Source: Auanema rhodensis (lineage: Eukaryota > Nematoda > Chromadorea > Rhabditida > Rhabditidae). From it: a stretch of 64,000 bases of DNA. The notes below the pieces were generated by a model that was given only the letters and a program-made list of their open reading frames with translations, was not told where the DNA came from and made no database searches. Positions 24,516 to 39,100 of this stretch are shown here, in pieces. The DNA lies in NCBI GenBank assembly GCA_964057225.1, contig OZ059900.1, positions 19,297,638-19,361,637 on the forward strand, written 5' to 3'. Numbering within the stretch: the stretch's first letter is position 1; every line of letters begins with the position of its first letter. Position numbers and translations under genes: made by a program.

Positions 24516-27500
24516 AAGGGGCGTGCCCTCAGAATATGCTAATTTCCTTAATTTTCTAACCCCTGTTTTTTTGTCGTGAAAGTGGAACTAGACGTTGTAC
24601 GAACAATTTTGAGCTAGGTTTCATTGACATTGCATGAGTTTGAACACATGAAATCGTAAGTCAAAACCTTGTTTACAGCGAAATTTCCAAAAACTCGTTT
24701 TCCAGCATAATAAAATATTTCTCATGGGAAATACTGTGTTTTTGTATTTTTATAGTGTTCAGCATGTAAAATGTTTCATTTTAGTATGTAACACGCTGAA
24801 ATTCGTTGCATTTGACGACTCATATGAACAAAAATCGATTTAATCAATATAAGCCATAAAGGGCGTGCCCTCAGAATCTGCTAATTTCCTTAATTTTCTA
24901 ACCCCTGTTTTTTTGTCGTGAAAGTGGAACTAGACGTTGTAGGAACAATTTTTAGCTAGATTTCATTGACATTGCATGAGTTTGAACACATGAAATCGTA
25001 AGTCAAAACCTTGTTTACAGCGAAATTTCCAAAAACTCGTTTTCCAGCATAATAAAATATTTCTCATGAGAAATACTGTGTTTTTGTATTTTTCTAGTGT
25101 TCAGCATGTGAAATGCTTCATTTTAGTATGTAACACGCTGAAATTCGTTGCATTTGACGACTCATATGAACAAAAATCGATTTAATCAATATTAGCCATA
25201 AGAGGCGTGCCCTCAGAATCTGCTAATTTCCTTAATTTTCTAACCCCTGTTTTTTTGTCGTGAAAGTGGAACTAGACGTTGTAGGAACAATTTTTAGCTA
25301 GGTTTCATTGACATTGCATGAGTTTGAACACATGAAATCGTAAGTCAAAACCTTGTTTACAGCGAAATTTCCAAAAACTGGTTTTCCAGCATAATAAAAT
25401 ATTTCTCATGGGAAATACTGTGTTTTTGTATTTTTCTAGTGTTCAGCATGTGAAATGCTTCATTTTAGTATGTAACACGCTGAAATTCGTTGCATTTGAC
25501 GACTCATATGAACAAAAATCGATTTAATCAATATTAGCCATAAGGGGCGTGCCCTCAGAATATGCTAATTTCCTTAATTTTCTAACCCCTGTTTTTTTGT
25601 CGTGAAAGTGGAACTAGACGTTGTACGAACAATTTTGAGCTAGGTTTCATTGACATTGCATGAGTTTGAACACATGAAATCGTAAGTCAAAACCTTGTTT
25701 ACAGCGAAATTTCCAAAAACTCGTTTTCCAGCATAATAAAATATTTCTCATGGGAAATACTGTGTTTTTGTATTTTTATAGTGTTCAGCATGTAAAATGT
25801 TTCATTTTAGTATGTAACACGCTGAAATTCGTTGCATTTGACGACTCATATGAACAAAAATCGATTTAATCAATATAAGCCATAAAGGGCGTGCCCTCAG
25901 AATCTGCTAATTTCCTTAATTTTCTAACCCCTGTTTTTTTGTCGTGAAAGTGGAACTAGACGTTGTAGGAACAATTTTTAGCTAGATTTCATTGACATTG
26001 CATGAGTTTGAACACATGAAATCGTAAGTCAAAACCTTGTTTACAGCGAAATTTCCAAAAACTCGTTTTCCAGCATAATAAAATATTTCTCATGAGAAAT
26101 ACTGTGTTTTTGTATTTTTCTAGTGTTCAGCATGTGAAATGCTTCATTTTAGTATGTAACACGCTGAAATTCGTTGCATTTGACGACTCATATGAACAAA
26201 AATCGATTTAATCAATATTAGCCATAAGAGGCGTGCCCTCAGAATCTGCTAATTTCCTTAATTTTCTAACCCCTGTTTTTTTGTCGTGAAAGTGGAACTA
26301 GACGTTGTAGGAACAATTTTTAGCTAGATTTCATTGACATTGCATGAGTTTGAACACATGAAATCGTAAGTCAAAACCTTGTTTACAGCGAAATTTCCAA
26401 AAACTCGTTTTCCAGCATAATAAAATATTTCTCATGAGAAATACTGTGTTTTTGTATTTTTCTAGTGTTCAGCATGTGAAATGCTTCATTTTAGTATGTA
26501 ACACGCTGAAATTCGTTGCATTTGACGACTCATATGAACAAAAATCGATTTAATCAATATTAGCCATAAGGGGCGTGCCCTCAGAATATGCTAATTTCCT
26601 TAATTTTCTAACCCCTGTTTTTTTGTCGTGAAAGTGGAACTAGACGTTGTACGAACAATTTTGAGCTAGGTTTCATTGACATTGCATGAGTTTGAACACA
26701 TGAAATCGTAAGTCAAAACCTTGTTTACAGCGAAATTTCCAAAAACTCGTTTTCCAGCATAATAAAATATTTCTCATGGGAAATACTGTGTTTTTGTATT
26801 TTTATAGTGTTCAGCATGTAAAATGTTTCATTTTAGTATGTAACACGCTGAAATTCGTTGCATTTGACGACTCATATGAACAAAAATCGATTTAATCAAT
26901 ATAAGCCATAAAGGGCGTGCCCTCAGAATCTGCTAATTTCCTTAATTTTCTAACCCCTGTTTTTTTGTCGTGAAAGTGGAACTAGACGTTGTAGGAACAA
27001 TTTTTAGCTAGATTTCATTGACATTGCATGAGTTTGAACACATGAAATCGTAAGTCAAAACCTTGTTTACAGCGAAATTTCCAAAAACTCGTTTTCCAGC
27101 ATAATAAAATATTTCTCATGAGAAATACTGTGTTTTTGTATTTTTCTAGTGTTCAGCATGTGAAATGCTTCATTTTAGTATGTAACACGCTGAAATTCGT
27201 TGCATTTGACGACTCATATGAACAAAAATCGATTTAATCAATATTAGCCATAAGAGGCGTGCCCTCAGAATCTGCTAATTTCCTTAATTTTCTAACCCCT
27301 GTTTTTTTGTCGTGAAAGTGGAACTAGACGTTGTAGGAACAATTTTTAGCTAGATTTCATTGACATTGCATGAGTTTGAACACATGAAATCGTAAGTCAA
27401 AACCTTGTTTACAGCGAAATTTCCAAAAACTCGTTTTCCAGCATAATAAAATATTTCTCATGAGAAATACTGTGTTTTTGTATTTTTCTAGTGTTCAGCA

Positions 27501-27593
27501 TGTGAAATGCTTCATTTTAGTATGTAACACGCTGAAATTCGTTGCATTTGACGACTCATATGAACAAAAATCGATTTAATCAATATTAGCCAT
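24516..27593 (-). repeat. Three tandem copies of a 1026-bp trimer HOR
   Basis: Units start at 24516, 24858, 25200, then 25542, 25884, 26226, then 26568, 26910, 27252. The order is a GGGGCG/AATATGC/GTACG unit, an AAAGGGCG/AATCTGC unit and an AGAGGCG/AATCTGC unit. The TAAGAGGCG marker falls at 25199, 26225 and 27251, exactly 1026 bp apart. ATTTTTAGC (in place of ATTTTGAGC) is a private marker here, near 24948, 25291, 25975, 26317, 27001 and 27343. The spread looks recent, since the copies are almost identical. Confidence 0.85.
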
Positions 27594-30500
27594 AAGGGGC
27601 GTGCCCTCAGAATATGCTAATTTCCTTAATTTTCTAACCCCTGTTTTTTTGTCGTGAAAGTGGAACTAGACGTTGTAGGAACAATTTTGAGCTAGGTTTC
27701 ATTGACATTGCATGAGTTTGAACACATGAAATCGTAAGTCAAAACCTTGTTTACAGCGAAATTTCCAAAAACTGGTTTTCCAGCATAATAAAATATTTCT
27801 CATGGGAAATACTGTGTTTTTGTATTTTTATAGTGTTCAGCATGTAAAATGTTTCATTTTAGTATGTAACACGCTGAAATTCGTTGCATTTGACGACTCA
27901 TATGAACAAAAATCGATTTAATCAATATAAGCCATAAAGGGCGTGCCCTCAGAATCTGCTAATTTCCTCAATTTTCTAACCCCTGTTTTTTTGTCGTGAA
28001 AGTGGAACTAGACGTTGTAGGAACAATTTTGAGCTAGATTTCATTGACATTGCATGAGTTTGAACACATGAAATCGTAAGTCAAAACCTTGTTTACAGCG
28101 AAATTTCCAAAAACTCGTTTTCCAGCATAATAAAATATTTCTCATGGGAAATACTGTGTTTTTGTATTTTTCTAGTGTTCAGCATGTGAAATGCTTCATT
28201 TTAGTATGTAACACGCTGAAATTCGTTGCATTTGACGACTCATATGAACAAAAATCGATTTAATCAATATTAGCCATAAGGGGCGTGCCCTCAGAATATG
28301 CTAATTTCCTTAATTTTCTAACCCCTGTTTTTTTGTCGTGAAAGTGGAACTAGACGTTGTACGAACAATTTTGAGCTAGGTTTCATTGACATTGCATGAG
28401 TTTGAACACATGAAATCGTAAGTCAAAACCTTGTTTACAGCGAAATTTCCAAAAACTCGTTTTCCAGCATAATAAAATATTTCTCATGGGAAATACTGTG
28501 TTTTTGTATTTTTTTAGTGTTCAGCATGTAAAATGCTTCATTTTAGTATGTAACACGCTGAAATTCGTTGCATTTGACGACTCATATGAACAAAAATCGA
28601 TTTAATCAATATTAGCCATAAGGGGCGTGCCCTCAGAATATGCTAATTTCCTTAATTTTCTAACCCCTGTTTTTTTGTCGTGAAAGTGGAACTAGACGTT
28701 GTACGAACAATTTTGAGCTAGGTTTCATTGACATTGCATGAGTTTGAACACATGAAATCGTAAGTCAAAACCTTGTTTACAGCGAAATTTCCAAAAACTG
28801 GTTTTCCAGCATAATAAAATATTTCTCATGGGAAATACTGTGTTTTTGTATTTTTATAGTGTTCAGCATGTAAAATGTTTCATTTTAGTATGTAACACGC
28901 TGAAATTCGTTGCATTTGACGACTCATATGAACAAAAATCGATTTAATCAATATAAGCCATAAAGGGCGTGCCCTCAGAATCTGCTAATTTCCTCAATTT
29001 TCTAACCCCTGTTTTTTTGTCGTGAAAGTGGAACTAGACGTTGTAGGAACAATTTTGAGCTAGGTTTCATTGACATTGCATGAGTTTGAACACATGAAAT
29101 CGTAAGTCAAAACCTTGTTTACAGCGAAATTTCCAAAAACTCGTTTTCCAGCATAATAAAATATTTCTCATGGGAAATACTGTGTTTTTGTATTTTTTTA
29201 GTGTTCAGCATGTAAAATGCTTCATTTTAGTATGTGACACGCTGAAATTAATTGCATTTGACGACTCATATGAACAAAAATCGATTTAATCAATATTAGC
29301 CATAAGGGGCGTGCCCTCAGAATATGCTAATTTCCTCAATTTTCTAACCCCTGTTTTTTTGTCGTGAAAGTGGAACTAGACGTTGTACGAACAATTTTGA
29401 GCTAGGTTTCATTGACATTGCATGAGTTTGAACACATGAAATCGTAAGTCAAAACCTTGTTTACAGCGAAATTTCCAAAAACTGGTTTTCCAGCATAATA
29501 AAATATTTCTCATGGGAAATACTGTGTTTTTGTATTTTTCTAGTGTTCAGCATGTGAAATGCTTCATTTTAGTATGTAACACGCTGAAATTCGTTGCATT
29601 TGACGACTCATATGAACAAAAATCGATTTAATCAATATTAGCCATAAGGGGCGTGCCCTCAGAATATGCTAATTTCCTTAATTTTCTAACCCCTGTTTTT
29701 TTGTCGTGAAAGTGGAACTAGACGTTGTACGAACAATTTTGAGCTAGGTTTCATTGACATTGCATGAGTTTGAACACATGAAATCGTAAGTCAAAACCTT
29801 GTTTACAGCGAAATTTCCAAAAACTCGTTTTCCAGCATAATAAAATATTTCTCATGGGAAATACTGTGTTTTTGTATTTTTATAGTGTTCAGCATGTAAA
29901 ATGTTTCATTTTAGTATGTAACACGCTGAAATTCGTTGCATTTGACGACTCATATGAACAAAAATCGATTTAATCAATATTAGCCATAAAGGGCGTGCCC
30001 TCAGAATCTGCTAATTTCCTTAATTTTCTAACCCCTGTTTTTTTGTCGTGAAAGTGGAACTAGACGTTGTAGGAACAATTTTGAGCTAGATTTCATTGAC
30101 ATTGCATGAGTTTGAACACATGAAATCGTAAGTCAAAACCTTGTTTACAGCGAAATTTCCAAAAACTCGTTTTCCAGCATAATAAAATATTTCTCATGGG
30201 AAATACTGTGTTTTTGTATTTTTTTAGTGTTCAGCATGTAAAATGCTTCATTTTAGTATGTAACACGCTGAAATTAATTGCATTTGACGACTCATATGAA
30301 CAAAAATCGATTTAATCAATATTAGCCATAAGGGGCGTGCCCTCAGAATATGCTAATTTCCTTAATTTTCTAACCCCTGTTTTTTTGTCGTGAAAGTGGA
30401 ACTAGACGTTGTAGGAACAATTTTGAGCTAGGTTTCATTGACATTGCATGAGTTTGAACACATGATATCGTAAGTCAAAACCTTGTTTACAGCGAAATTT

Positions 30501-31013
30501 CCAAAAACTGGTTTTCCAGCATAATAAAATATTTCTCATGGGAAATACTGTGTTTTTGTATTTTTATAGTGTTCAGCATGTAAAATGTTTCATTTTAGTA
30601 TGTAACACGCTGAAATTCGTTGCATTTGACGACTCATATGAACAAAAATCGATTTAATCAATATAAGCCATAAAGGGCGTGCCCTCAGAATCTGCTAATT
30701 TCCTTAATTTTCTAACCCCTGTTTTTTTGTCGTGAAAGTGGAACTAGACGTTGTAGGAACAATTTTGAGCTAGATTTCATTGACATTGCATGAGTTTGAA
30801 CACATGAAATCGTAAGTCAAAACCTTGTTTACAGCGAAATTTCCAAAAACTCGTTTTCCAGCATAATAAAATATTTCTCATGGGAAATACTGTGTTTTTG
30901 TATTTTTTTAGTGTTCAGCATGTAAAATGCTTCATTTTAGTATGTAACACGCTGAAATTCGTTGCATTTGACGACTCATATGAACAAAAATCGATTTAAT
31001 CAATATTAGCCAT

Positions 31014-34000
31014 AAGGGGCGTGCCCTCAGAATATGCTAATTTCCTTAATTTTCTAACCCCTGTTTTTTTGTCGTGAAAGTGGAACTAGACGTTGTAGGA
31101 ACAATTTTGAGCTAGGTTTCATTGACATTGCATGAGTTTGAACACATGAAATCGTAAGTCAAAACCTTGTTTACAGCGAAATTTCCAAAAACTCGTTTTC
31201 CAGCATAATAAAATATTTCTCATGGGAAATACTGTGTTTTTGTATTTTTTTAGTGTTCAGCATGTAAAATGCTTCATTTTAGTATGTAACACGCTGAAAT
31301 TCGTTGCATTTGACGACTCATATGAACAAAAATCGATTTAATCAATATTAGCCATAAGGGGCGTGCCCTCAGAATATGCTAATTTCCTTAATTTTCTAAC
31401 CCCTGTTTTTTTGTCGTGAAAGTGGAACTAGACGTTGTACGAACAATTTTGAGCTAGGTTTCATTGACATTGCATGAGTTTGAACACATGAAATCGTAAG
31501 TCAAAACCTTGTTTACAGCGAAATTTCCAAAAACTGGTTTTCCAGCATAATAAAATATTTCTCATGGGAAATACTGTGTTTTTGTATTTTTATAGTGTTC
31601 AGCATGTAAAATGTTTCATTTTAGTATGTAACACGCTGAAATTCGTTGCATTTGACGACTCATATGAACAAAAATCGATTTAATCAATATAAGCCATAAA
31701 GGGCGTGCCCTCAGAATCTGCTAATTTCCTTAATTTTCTAACCCCTGTTTTTTTGTCGTGAAAGTGGAACTAGACGTTGTAGGAACAATTTCGAGCTAGA
31801 TTTCATTGACATTGCATGAGTTTGAACACATGAAATCGTAAGTCAAAACCTTGTTTACAGCGAAATTTCCAAAAACTCGTTTTCCAGCATAATAAAATAT
31901 TTCTCATGGGAAATACTGTGTTTTTGTATTTTTTTAGTGTTCAGCATGTAAAATGCTTCATTTTAGTATGTGACACGCTGAAATTAATTGCATTTGACGA
32001 CTCATATGAACAAAAATCGATTTAATCAATATTAGCCATAAGGGGCGTGCCCTCAGATTATGCTAATTTCCTTAATTTTCTAACCCCTGTTTTGTTGTCG
32101 TGAAAGTGGAACTAGACGTTGTAGGAACAATTTTGAGCTAGGTTTCATTGACATTGCATGAGTTTGAACACATGAAATCGTAAGTCAAAACCTTGTTTAC
32201 AGCGAAATTTCCAAAAACTGGTTTTCCAGCATAATAAAATATTTCTCATGGGAAATACTGTGTTTTTGTATTTTTATAGTGTTCAGCATGTAAAATGTTT
32301 CATTTTAGTATGTAACACGCTGAAATTCGTTGCATTTGACGACTCATATGAACAAAAATCGATTTAATCAATATAAGCCATAAAGGGCGTGCCCTCAGAA
32401 TCTGCTAATTTCCTTAATTTTCTAACCCCTGTTTTTTTGTCGTGAAAGTGGAACTAGACGTTGTAGGAACAATTTTGAGCTAGATTTCATTGACATTGCA
32501 TGAGTTTGAACACATGAAATCGTAAGTCAAAACCTTGTTTACAGCGAAATTTCCAAAAACTCGTTTTCCAGCATAATAAAATATTTCTCATGGGAAATAC
32601 TGTGTTTTTGTATTTTTTTAGTGTTCAGCATGTAAAATGCTTCATTTTAGTATGTGACACGCTGAAATTAATTGCATTTGACGACTCATATGAACAAAAA
32701 TCGATTTAATCAATATTAGCCATAAGGGGCGTGCCCTCAGATTATGCTAATTTCCTCAATTTTCTAACCCCTGTTTTTTTGTCGTGAAAGTGGAACTAGA
32801 CGTTGTACGAACAATTTTGAGCTAGGTTTCATTGACATTGCATGAGTTTGAACACATGAAATCGTAAGTCAAAACCTTGTTTACAGCGAAATTTCCAAAA
32901 ACTGGTTTTCCAGCATAATAAAATATTTCTCATGGGAAATACTGTGTTTTTGTATTTTTCTAGTGTTCAGCATGTGAAATGCTTCATTTTAGTATGTAAC
33001 ACGCTGAAATTCGTTGCATTTGACGACTCATATGAACAAAAATCGATTTAATCAATATTAGCCATAAGGGGCGTGCCCTCAGAATATGCTAATTTCCTTA
33101 ATTTTCTAACCCCTGTTTTGTTGTCGTGAAAGTGGAACTAGACGTTGTAGGAACAATTTTGAGCTAGGTTTCATTGACATTGCATGAGTTTGAACACATG
33201 AAATCGTAAGTCAAAACCTTGTTTACAGCGAAATTTCCAAAAACTGGTTTTCCAGCATAATAAAATATTTCTCATGGGAAATACTGTGTTTTTGTATTTT
33301 TATAGTGTTCAGCATGTAAAATGCTTCATTTTAGTATGTAACACGCTGAAATTCGTTGCATTTGACGACTCATATGAACAAAAATCGATTTAATCAATAT
33401 TAGCCATAAGAGGCGTGCCCTCAGAATATGCTAATTTCCTTAATTTTCTAACCCCTGTTTTTTTGTCGTGAAAGTGGAACTAGACGTTGTAGGAACAATT
33501 TTGAGCTAGGTTTCATTGACATTGCATGAGTTTGAACACATGAAATCGTAAGTCAAAACCTTGTTTACAGCGAAATTTCCAAAAACTGGTTTTCCAGCAT
33601 AATAAAATATTTCTCATAGGAAATACTGTGTTTTTGTATTTTTCTAGTGTTCAGCATGTGAAATGCTTCATTTTAGTATGTAACACGCTGAAATTCGTTG
33701 CATTTGACGACTCATATGAACAAAAATCGATTTAATCAATATTAGCCATAAGGGGCGTGCCCTCAGAATATGCTAATTTCCTTAATTTTCTAACCCCTGT
33801 TTTGTTGTCGTGAAAGTGGAACTAGACGTTGTAGGAACAATTTTGAGCTAGGTTTCATTGACATTGCATGAGTTTGAACACATGAAATCGTAAGTCAAAA
33901 CCTTGTTTACAGCGAAATTTCCAAAAACTGGTTTTCCAGCATAATAAAATATTTCTCATGGGAAATACTGTGTTTTTGTATTTTTCTAGTGTTCAGCATG

Positions 34001-36143
34001 TAAAATGCTTCATTTTAGTATGTAACACGCTGAAATTCGTTTCATTTGACGACTCATATGAACAAAAATCGATTTAATCAATATTAGCCATAAAGGGCGT
34101 GCCCTCAGAATATGCTAATTTCCTTAATTTTCTAACCCCTGTTTTTTTGTCGTGAAAGTGGAACTAGACGTTGTAGGAACAATTTCGAGCTAGATTTCAT
34201 TGACATTGCATGAGTTTGAACACATGAAATCGTAAGTCAAAACCTTGTTTACAGCGAAATTTCCAAAAACTGGTTTTCCAGCATAATAAAATATTTCTCA
34301 TGGGAAATACTGTGTTTTTGTATTTTTATAGTGTTCAGCATGTAAAATGTTTCATTTTAGTATGTAACACGCTGAAATTCGTTGCATTTGACGACTCATA
34401 TGAACAAAAATCGATTTAATCAATATAAGCCATAAAGGGCGTGCCCTCAGAATCTGCTAATTTCCTTAATTTTCTAACCCCTGTTTTTTTGTCGTGAAAG
34501 TGGAACTAGACGTTGTAGGAACAATTTTGAGCTAGATTTCATTGACATTGCATGAGTTTGAACACATGAAATCGTAAGTCAAAACCTTGTTTACAGCGAA
34601 ATTTCCAAAAACTCGTTTTCCAGCATAATAAAATATTTCTCATGGGAAATACTGTGTTTTTGTATTTTTTTAGTGTTCAGCATGTAAAATGCTTCATTTT
34701 AGTATGTGACACGCTGAAATTAATTGCATTTGACGACTCATATGAACAAAAATCGATTTAATCAATATTAGCCATAAGGGGCGTGCCCTCAGAATATGCT
34801 AATTTCCTCAATTTTCTAACCCCTGTTTTTTTGTCGTGAAAGTGGAACTAGACGTTGTACGAACAATTTTGAGCTAGGTTTCATTGACATTGCATGAGTT
34901 TGAACACATGAAATCGTAAGTCAAAACCTTGTTTACAGCGAAATTTCCAAAAACTGGTTTTCCAGCATAATAAAATATTTCTCATGGGAAATACTGTGTT
35001 TTTGTATTTTTATAGTGTTCAGCATGTAAAATGCTTCATTTTAGTATGTAACACGCTGAAATTCGTTGCATTTGACGACTCATATGAACAAAAATCGATT
35101 TAATCAATATTAGCCATAAGAGGCGTGCCCTCAGAATATGCTAATTTCCTTAATTTTCTAACCCCTGTTTTTTTGTCGTGAAAGTGGAACTAGACGTTGT
35201 AGGAACAATTTTGAGCTAGGTTTCATTGACATTGCATGAGTTTGAACACATGAAATCGTAAGTCAAAACCTTGTTTACAGCGAAATTTCCAAAAACTGGT
35301 TTTCCAGCATAATAAAATATTTCTCATAGGAAATACTGTGTTTTTGTATTTTTCTAGTGTTCAGCATGTGAAATGCTTCATTTTAGTATGTAACACGCTG
35401 AAATTCGTTGCATTTGACGACTCATATGAACAAAAATCGATTTAATCAATATTAGCCATAAGGGGCGTGCCCTCAGAATATGCTAATTTCCTTAATTTTC
35501 TAACCCCTGTTTTGTTGTCGTGAAAGTGGAACTAGACGTTGTAGGAACAATTTTGAGCTAGGTTTCATTGACATTGCATGAGTTTGAACACATGAAATCG
35601 TAAGTCAAAACCTTGTTTACAGCGAAATTTCCAAAAACTGGTTTTCCAGCATAATAAAATATTTCTCATGGGAAATACTGTGTTTTTGTATTTTTCTAGT
35701 GTTCAGCATGTAAAATGCTTCATTTTAGTATGTAACACGCTGAAATTTGTTTCATTTGACGACTCATATGAACAAAAATCGATTTAATCAATATTAGCCA
35801 TAAGGGGCGTGCCCTCAGAATATGCTAATTTCCTTAATTTTCTAACCCCTGTTTTTTTGTCGTGAAAGTGGAACTAGACGTTGTAGGAACAATTTTGAGC
35901 TAGGTTTCATTGACATTGCATGAGTTTGAACACATGAAATCGTAAGTCAAAACCTTGTTTACAGCGAAATTTCCAAAAACTGGTTTTCCAGCATAATAAA
36001 ATATTTCTCATGGGAAATACTGTGTTTTTGTATTTTTATAGTGTTCAGCATGTAAAATGTTTCATTTTAGTATGTAACACGCTGAAATTCGTTGCATTTG
36101 ACGACTCATATGAACAAAAATCGATTTAATCAATATTAGCCAT
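31014..36143 (-). repeat. 15-monomer higher-order repeat (5130 bp), copy 1
   Basis: Private markers recur 5130 bp downstream: AATTTCGAGC near 31789 and 34181 pair with 36919 and 39311; CAGATTATGC near 32055 pairs with 37185; TAAGAGGCG at 33407 pairs with 38537; CATAGGAAAT near 33613 pairs with 38743. Within the unit there is a subrepeat at 1710 bp (TAAGAGGCG at 33407 and 35117), so this is a nested HOR. Confidence 0.85.
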
Positions 36144-39100
36144 AAAGGGCGTGCCCTCAGAATATGCTAATTTCCTTAATTTTCTAACCCCTGTTTTTTT
36201 GTCGTGAAAGTGGAACTAGACGTTGTAGGAACAATTTTGAGCTAGGTTTCATTGACATTGCATGAGTTTGAACACATGAAATCGTAAGTCAAAACCTTGT
36301 TTACAGCGAAATTTCCAAAAACTCGTTTTCCAGCATAATAAAATATTTCTCATGGGAAATACTGTGTTTTTGTATTTTTTTAGTGTTCAGCATGTAAAAT
36401 GCTTCATTTTAGTATGTAACACGCTGAAATTCGTTGCATTTGACGACTCATATGAACAAAAATCGATTTAATCAATATTAGCCATAAGGGGCGTGCCCTC
36501 AGAATATGCTAATTTCCTTAATTTTCTAACCCCTGTTTTTTTGTCGTGAAAGTGGAACTAGACGTTGTACGAACAATTTTGAGCTAGGTTTCATTGACAT
36601 TGCATGAGTTTGAACACATGAAATCGTAAGTCAAAACCTTGTTTACAGCGAAATTTCCAAAAACTGGTTTTCCAGCATAATAAAATATTTCTCATGGGAA
36701 ATACTGTGTTTTTGTATTTTTATAGTGTTCAGCATGTAAAATGTTTCATTTTAGTATGTAACACGCTGAAATTCGTTGCATTTGACGACTCATATGAACA
36801 AAAATCGATTTAATCAATATAAGCCATAAAGGGCGTGCCCTCAGAATCTGCTAATTTCCTTAATTTTCTAACCCCTGTTTTTTTGTCGTGAAAGTGGAAC
36901 TAGACGTTGTAGGAACAATTTCGAGCTAGATTTCATTGACATTGCATGAGTTTGAACACATGAAATCGTAAGTCAAAACCTTGTTTACAGCGAAATTTCC
37001 AAAAACTCGTTTTCCAGCATAATAAAATATTTCTCATGGGAAATACTGTGTTTTTGTATTTTTTTAGTGTTCAGCATGTAAAATGCTTCATTTTAGTATG
37101 TGACACGCTGAAATTAATTGCATTTGACGACTCATATGAACAAAAATCGATTTAATCAATATTAGCCATAAGGGGCGTGCCCTCAGATTATGCTAATTTC
37201 CTTAATTTTCTAACCCCTGTTTTGTTGTCGTGAAAGTGGAACTAGACGTTGTAGGAACAATTTTGAGCTAGGTTTCATTGACATTGCATGAGTTTGAACA
37301 CATGAAATCGTAAGTCAAAACCTTGTTTACAGCGAAATTTCCAAAAACTGGTTTTCCAGCATAATAAAATATTTCTCATGGGAAATACTGTGTTTTTGTA
37401 TTTTTATAGTGTTCAGCATGTAAAATGTTTCATTTTAGTATGTAACACGCTGAAATTCGTTGCATTTGACGACTCATATGAACAAAAATCGATTTAATCA
37501 ATATAAGCCATAAAGGGCGTGCCCTCAGAATCTGCTAATTTCCTTAATTTTCTAACCCCTGTTTTTTTGTCGTGAAAGTGGAACTAGACGTTGTAGGAAC
37601 AATTTTGAGCTAGATTTCATTGACATTGCATGAGTTTGAACACATGAAATCGTAAGTCAAAACCTTGTTTACAGCGAAATTTCCAAAAACTCGTTTTCCA
37701 GCATAATAAAATATTTCTCATGGGAAATACTGTGTTTTTGTATTTTTTTAGTGTTCAGCATGTAAAATGCTTCATTTTAGTATGTGACACGCTGAAATTA
37801 ATTGCATTTGACGACTCATATGAACAAAAATCGATTTAATCAATATTAGCCATAAGGGGCGTGCCCTCAGATTATGCTAATTTCCTCAATTTTCTAACCC
37901 CTGTTTTTTTGTCGTGAAAGTGGAACTAGACGTTGTACCAACAATTTTGAGCTAGGTTTCATTGACATTGCATGAGTTTGAACACATGAAATCGTAAGTC
38001 AAAACCTTGTTTACAGCGAAATTTCCAAAAACTGGTTTTCCAGCATAATAAAATATTTCTCATGGGAAATACTGTGTTTTTGTATTTTTCTAGTGTTCAG
38101 CATGTGAAATGCTTCATTTTAGTATGTAACACGCTGAAATTCGTTGCATTTGACGACTCATATGAACAAAAATCGATTTAATCAATATTAGCCATAAGGG
38201 GCGTGCCCTCAGAATATGCTAATTTCCTTAATTTTCTAACCCCTGTTTTGTTGTCGTGAAAGTGGAACTAGACGTTGTAGGAACAATTTTGAGCTAGGTT
38301 TCATTGACATTGCATGAGTTTGAACACATGAAATCGTAAGTCAAAACCTTGTTTACAGCGAAATTTCCAAAAACTGGTTTTCCAGCATAATAAAATATTT
38401 CTCATGGGAAATACTGTGTTTTTGTATTTTTATAGTGTTCAGCATGTAAAATGCTTCATTTTAGTATGTAACACGCTGAAATTCGTTGCATTTGACGACT
38501 CATATGAACAAAAATCGATTTAATCAATATTAGCCATAAGAGGCGTGCCCTCAGAATATGCTAATTTCCTTAATTTTCTAACCCCTGTTTTTTTGTCGTG
38601 AAAGTGGAACTAGACGTTGTAGGAACAATTTTGAGCTAGGTTTCATTGACATTGCATGAGTTTGAACACATGAAATCGTAAGTCAAAACCTTGTTTACAG
38701 CGAAATTTCCAAAAACTGGTTTTCCAGCATAATAAAATATTTCTCATAGGAAATACTGTGTTTTTGTATTTTTCTAGTGTTCAGCATGTGAAATGCTTCA
38801 TTTTAGTATGTAACACGCTGAAATTCGTTGCATTTGACGACTCATATGAACAAAAATCGATTTAATCAATATTAGCCATAAGGGGCGTGCCCTCAGAATA
38901 TGCTAATTTCCTTAATTTTCTAACCCCTGTTTTGTTGTCGTGAAAGTGGAACTAGACGTTGTAGGAACAATTTTGAGCTAGGTTTCATTGACATTGCATG
39001 AGTTTGAACACATGAAATCGTAAGTCAAAACCTTGTTTACAGCGAAATTTCCAAAAACTGGTTTTCCAGCATAATAAAATATTTCTCATGGGAAATACTG

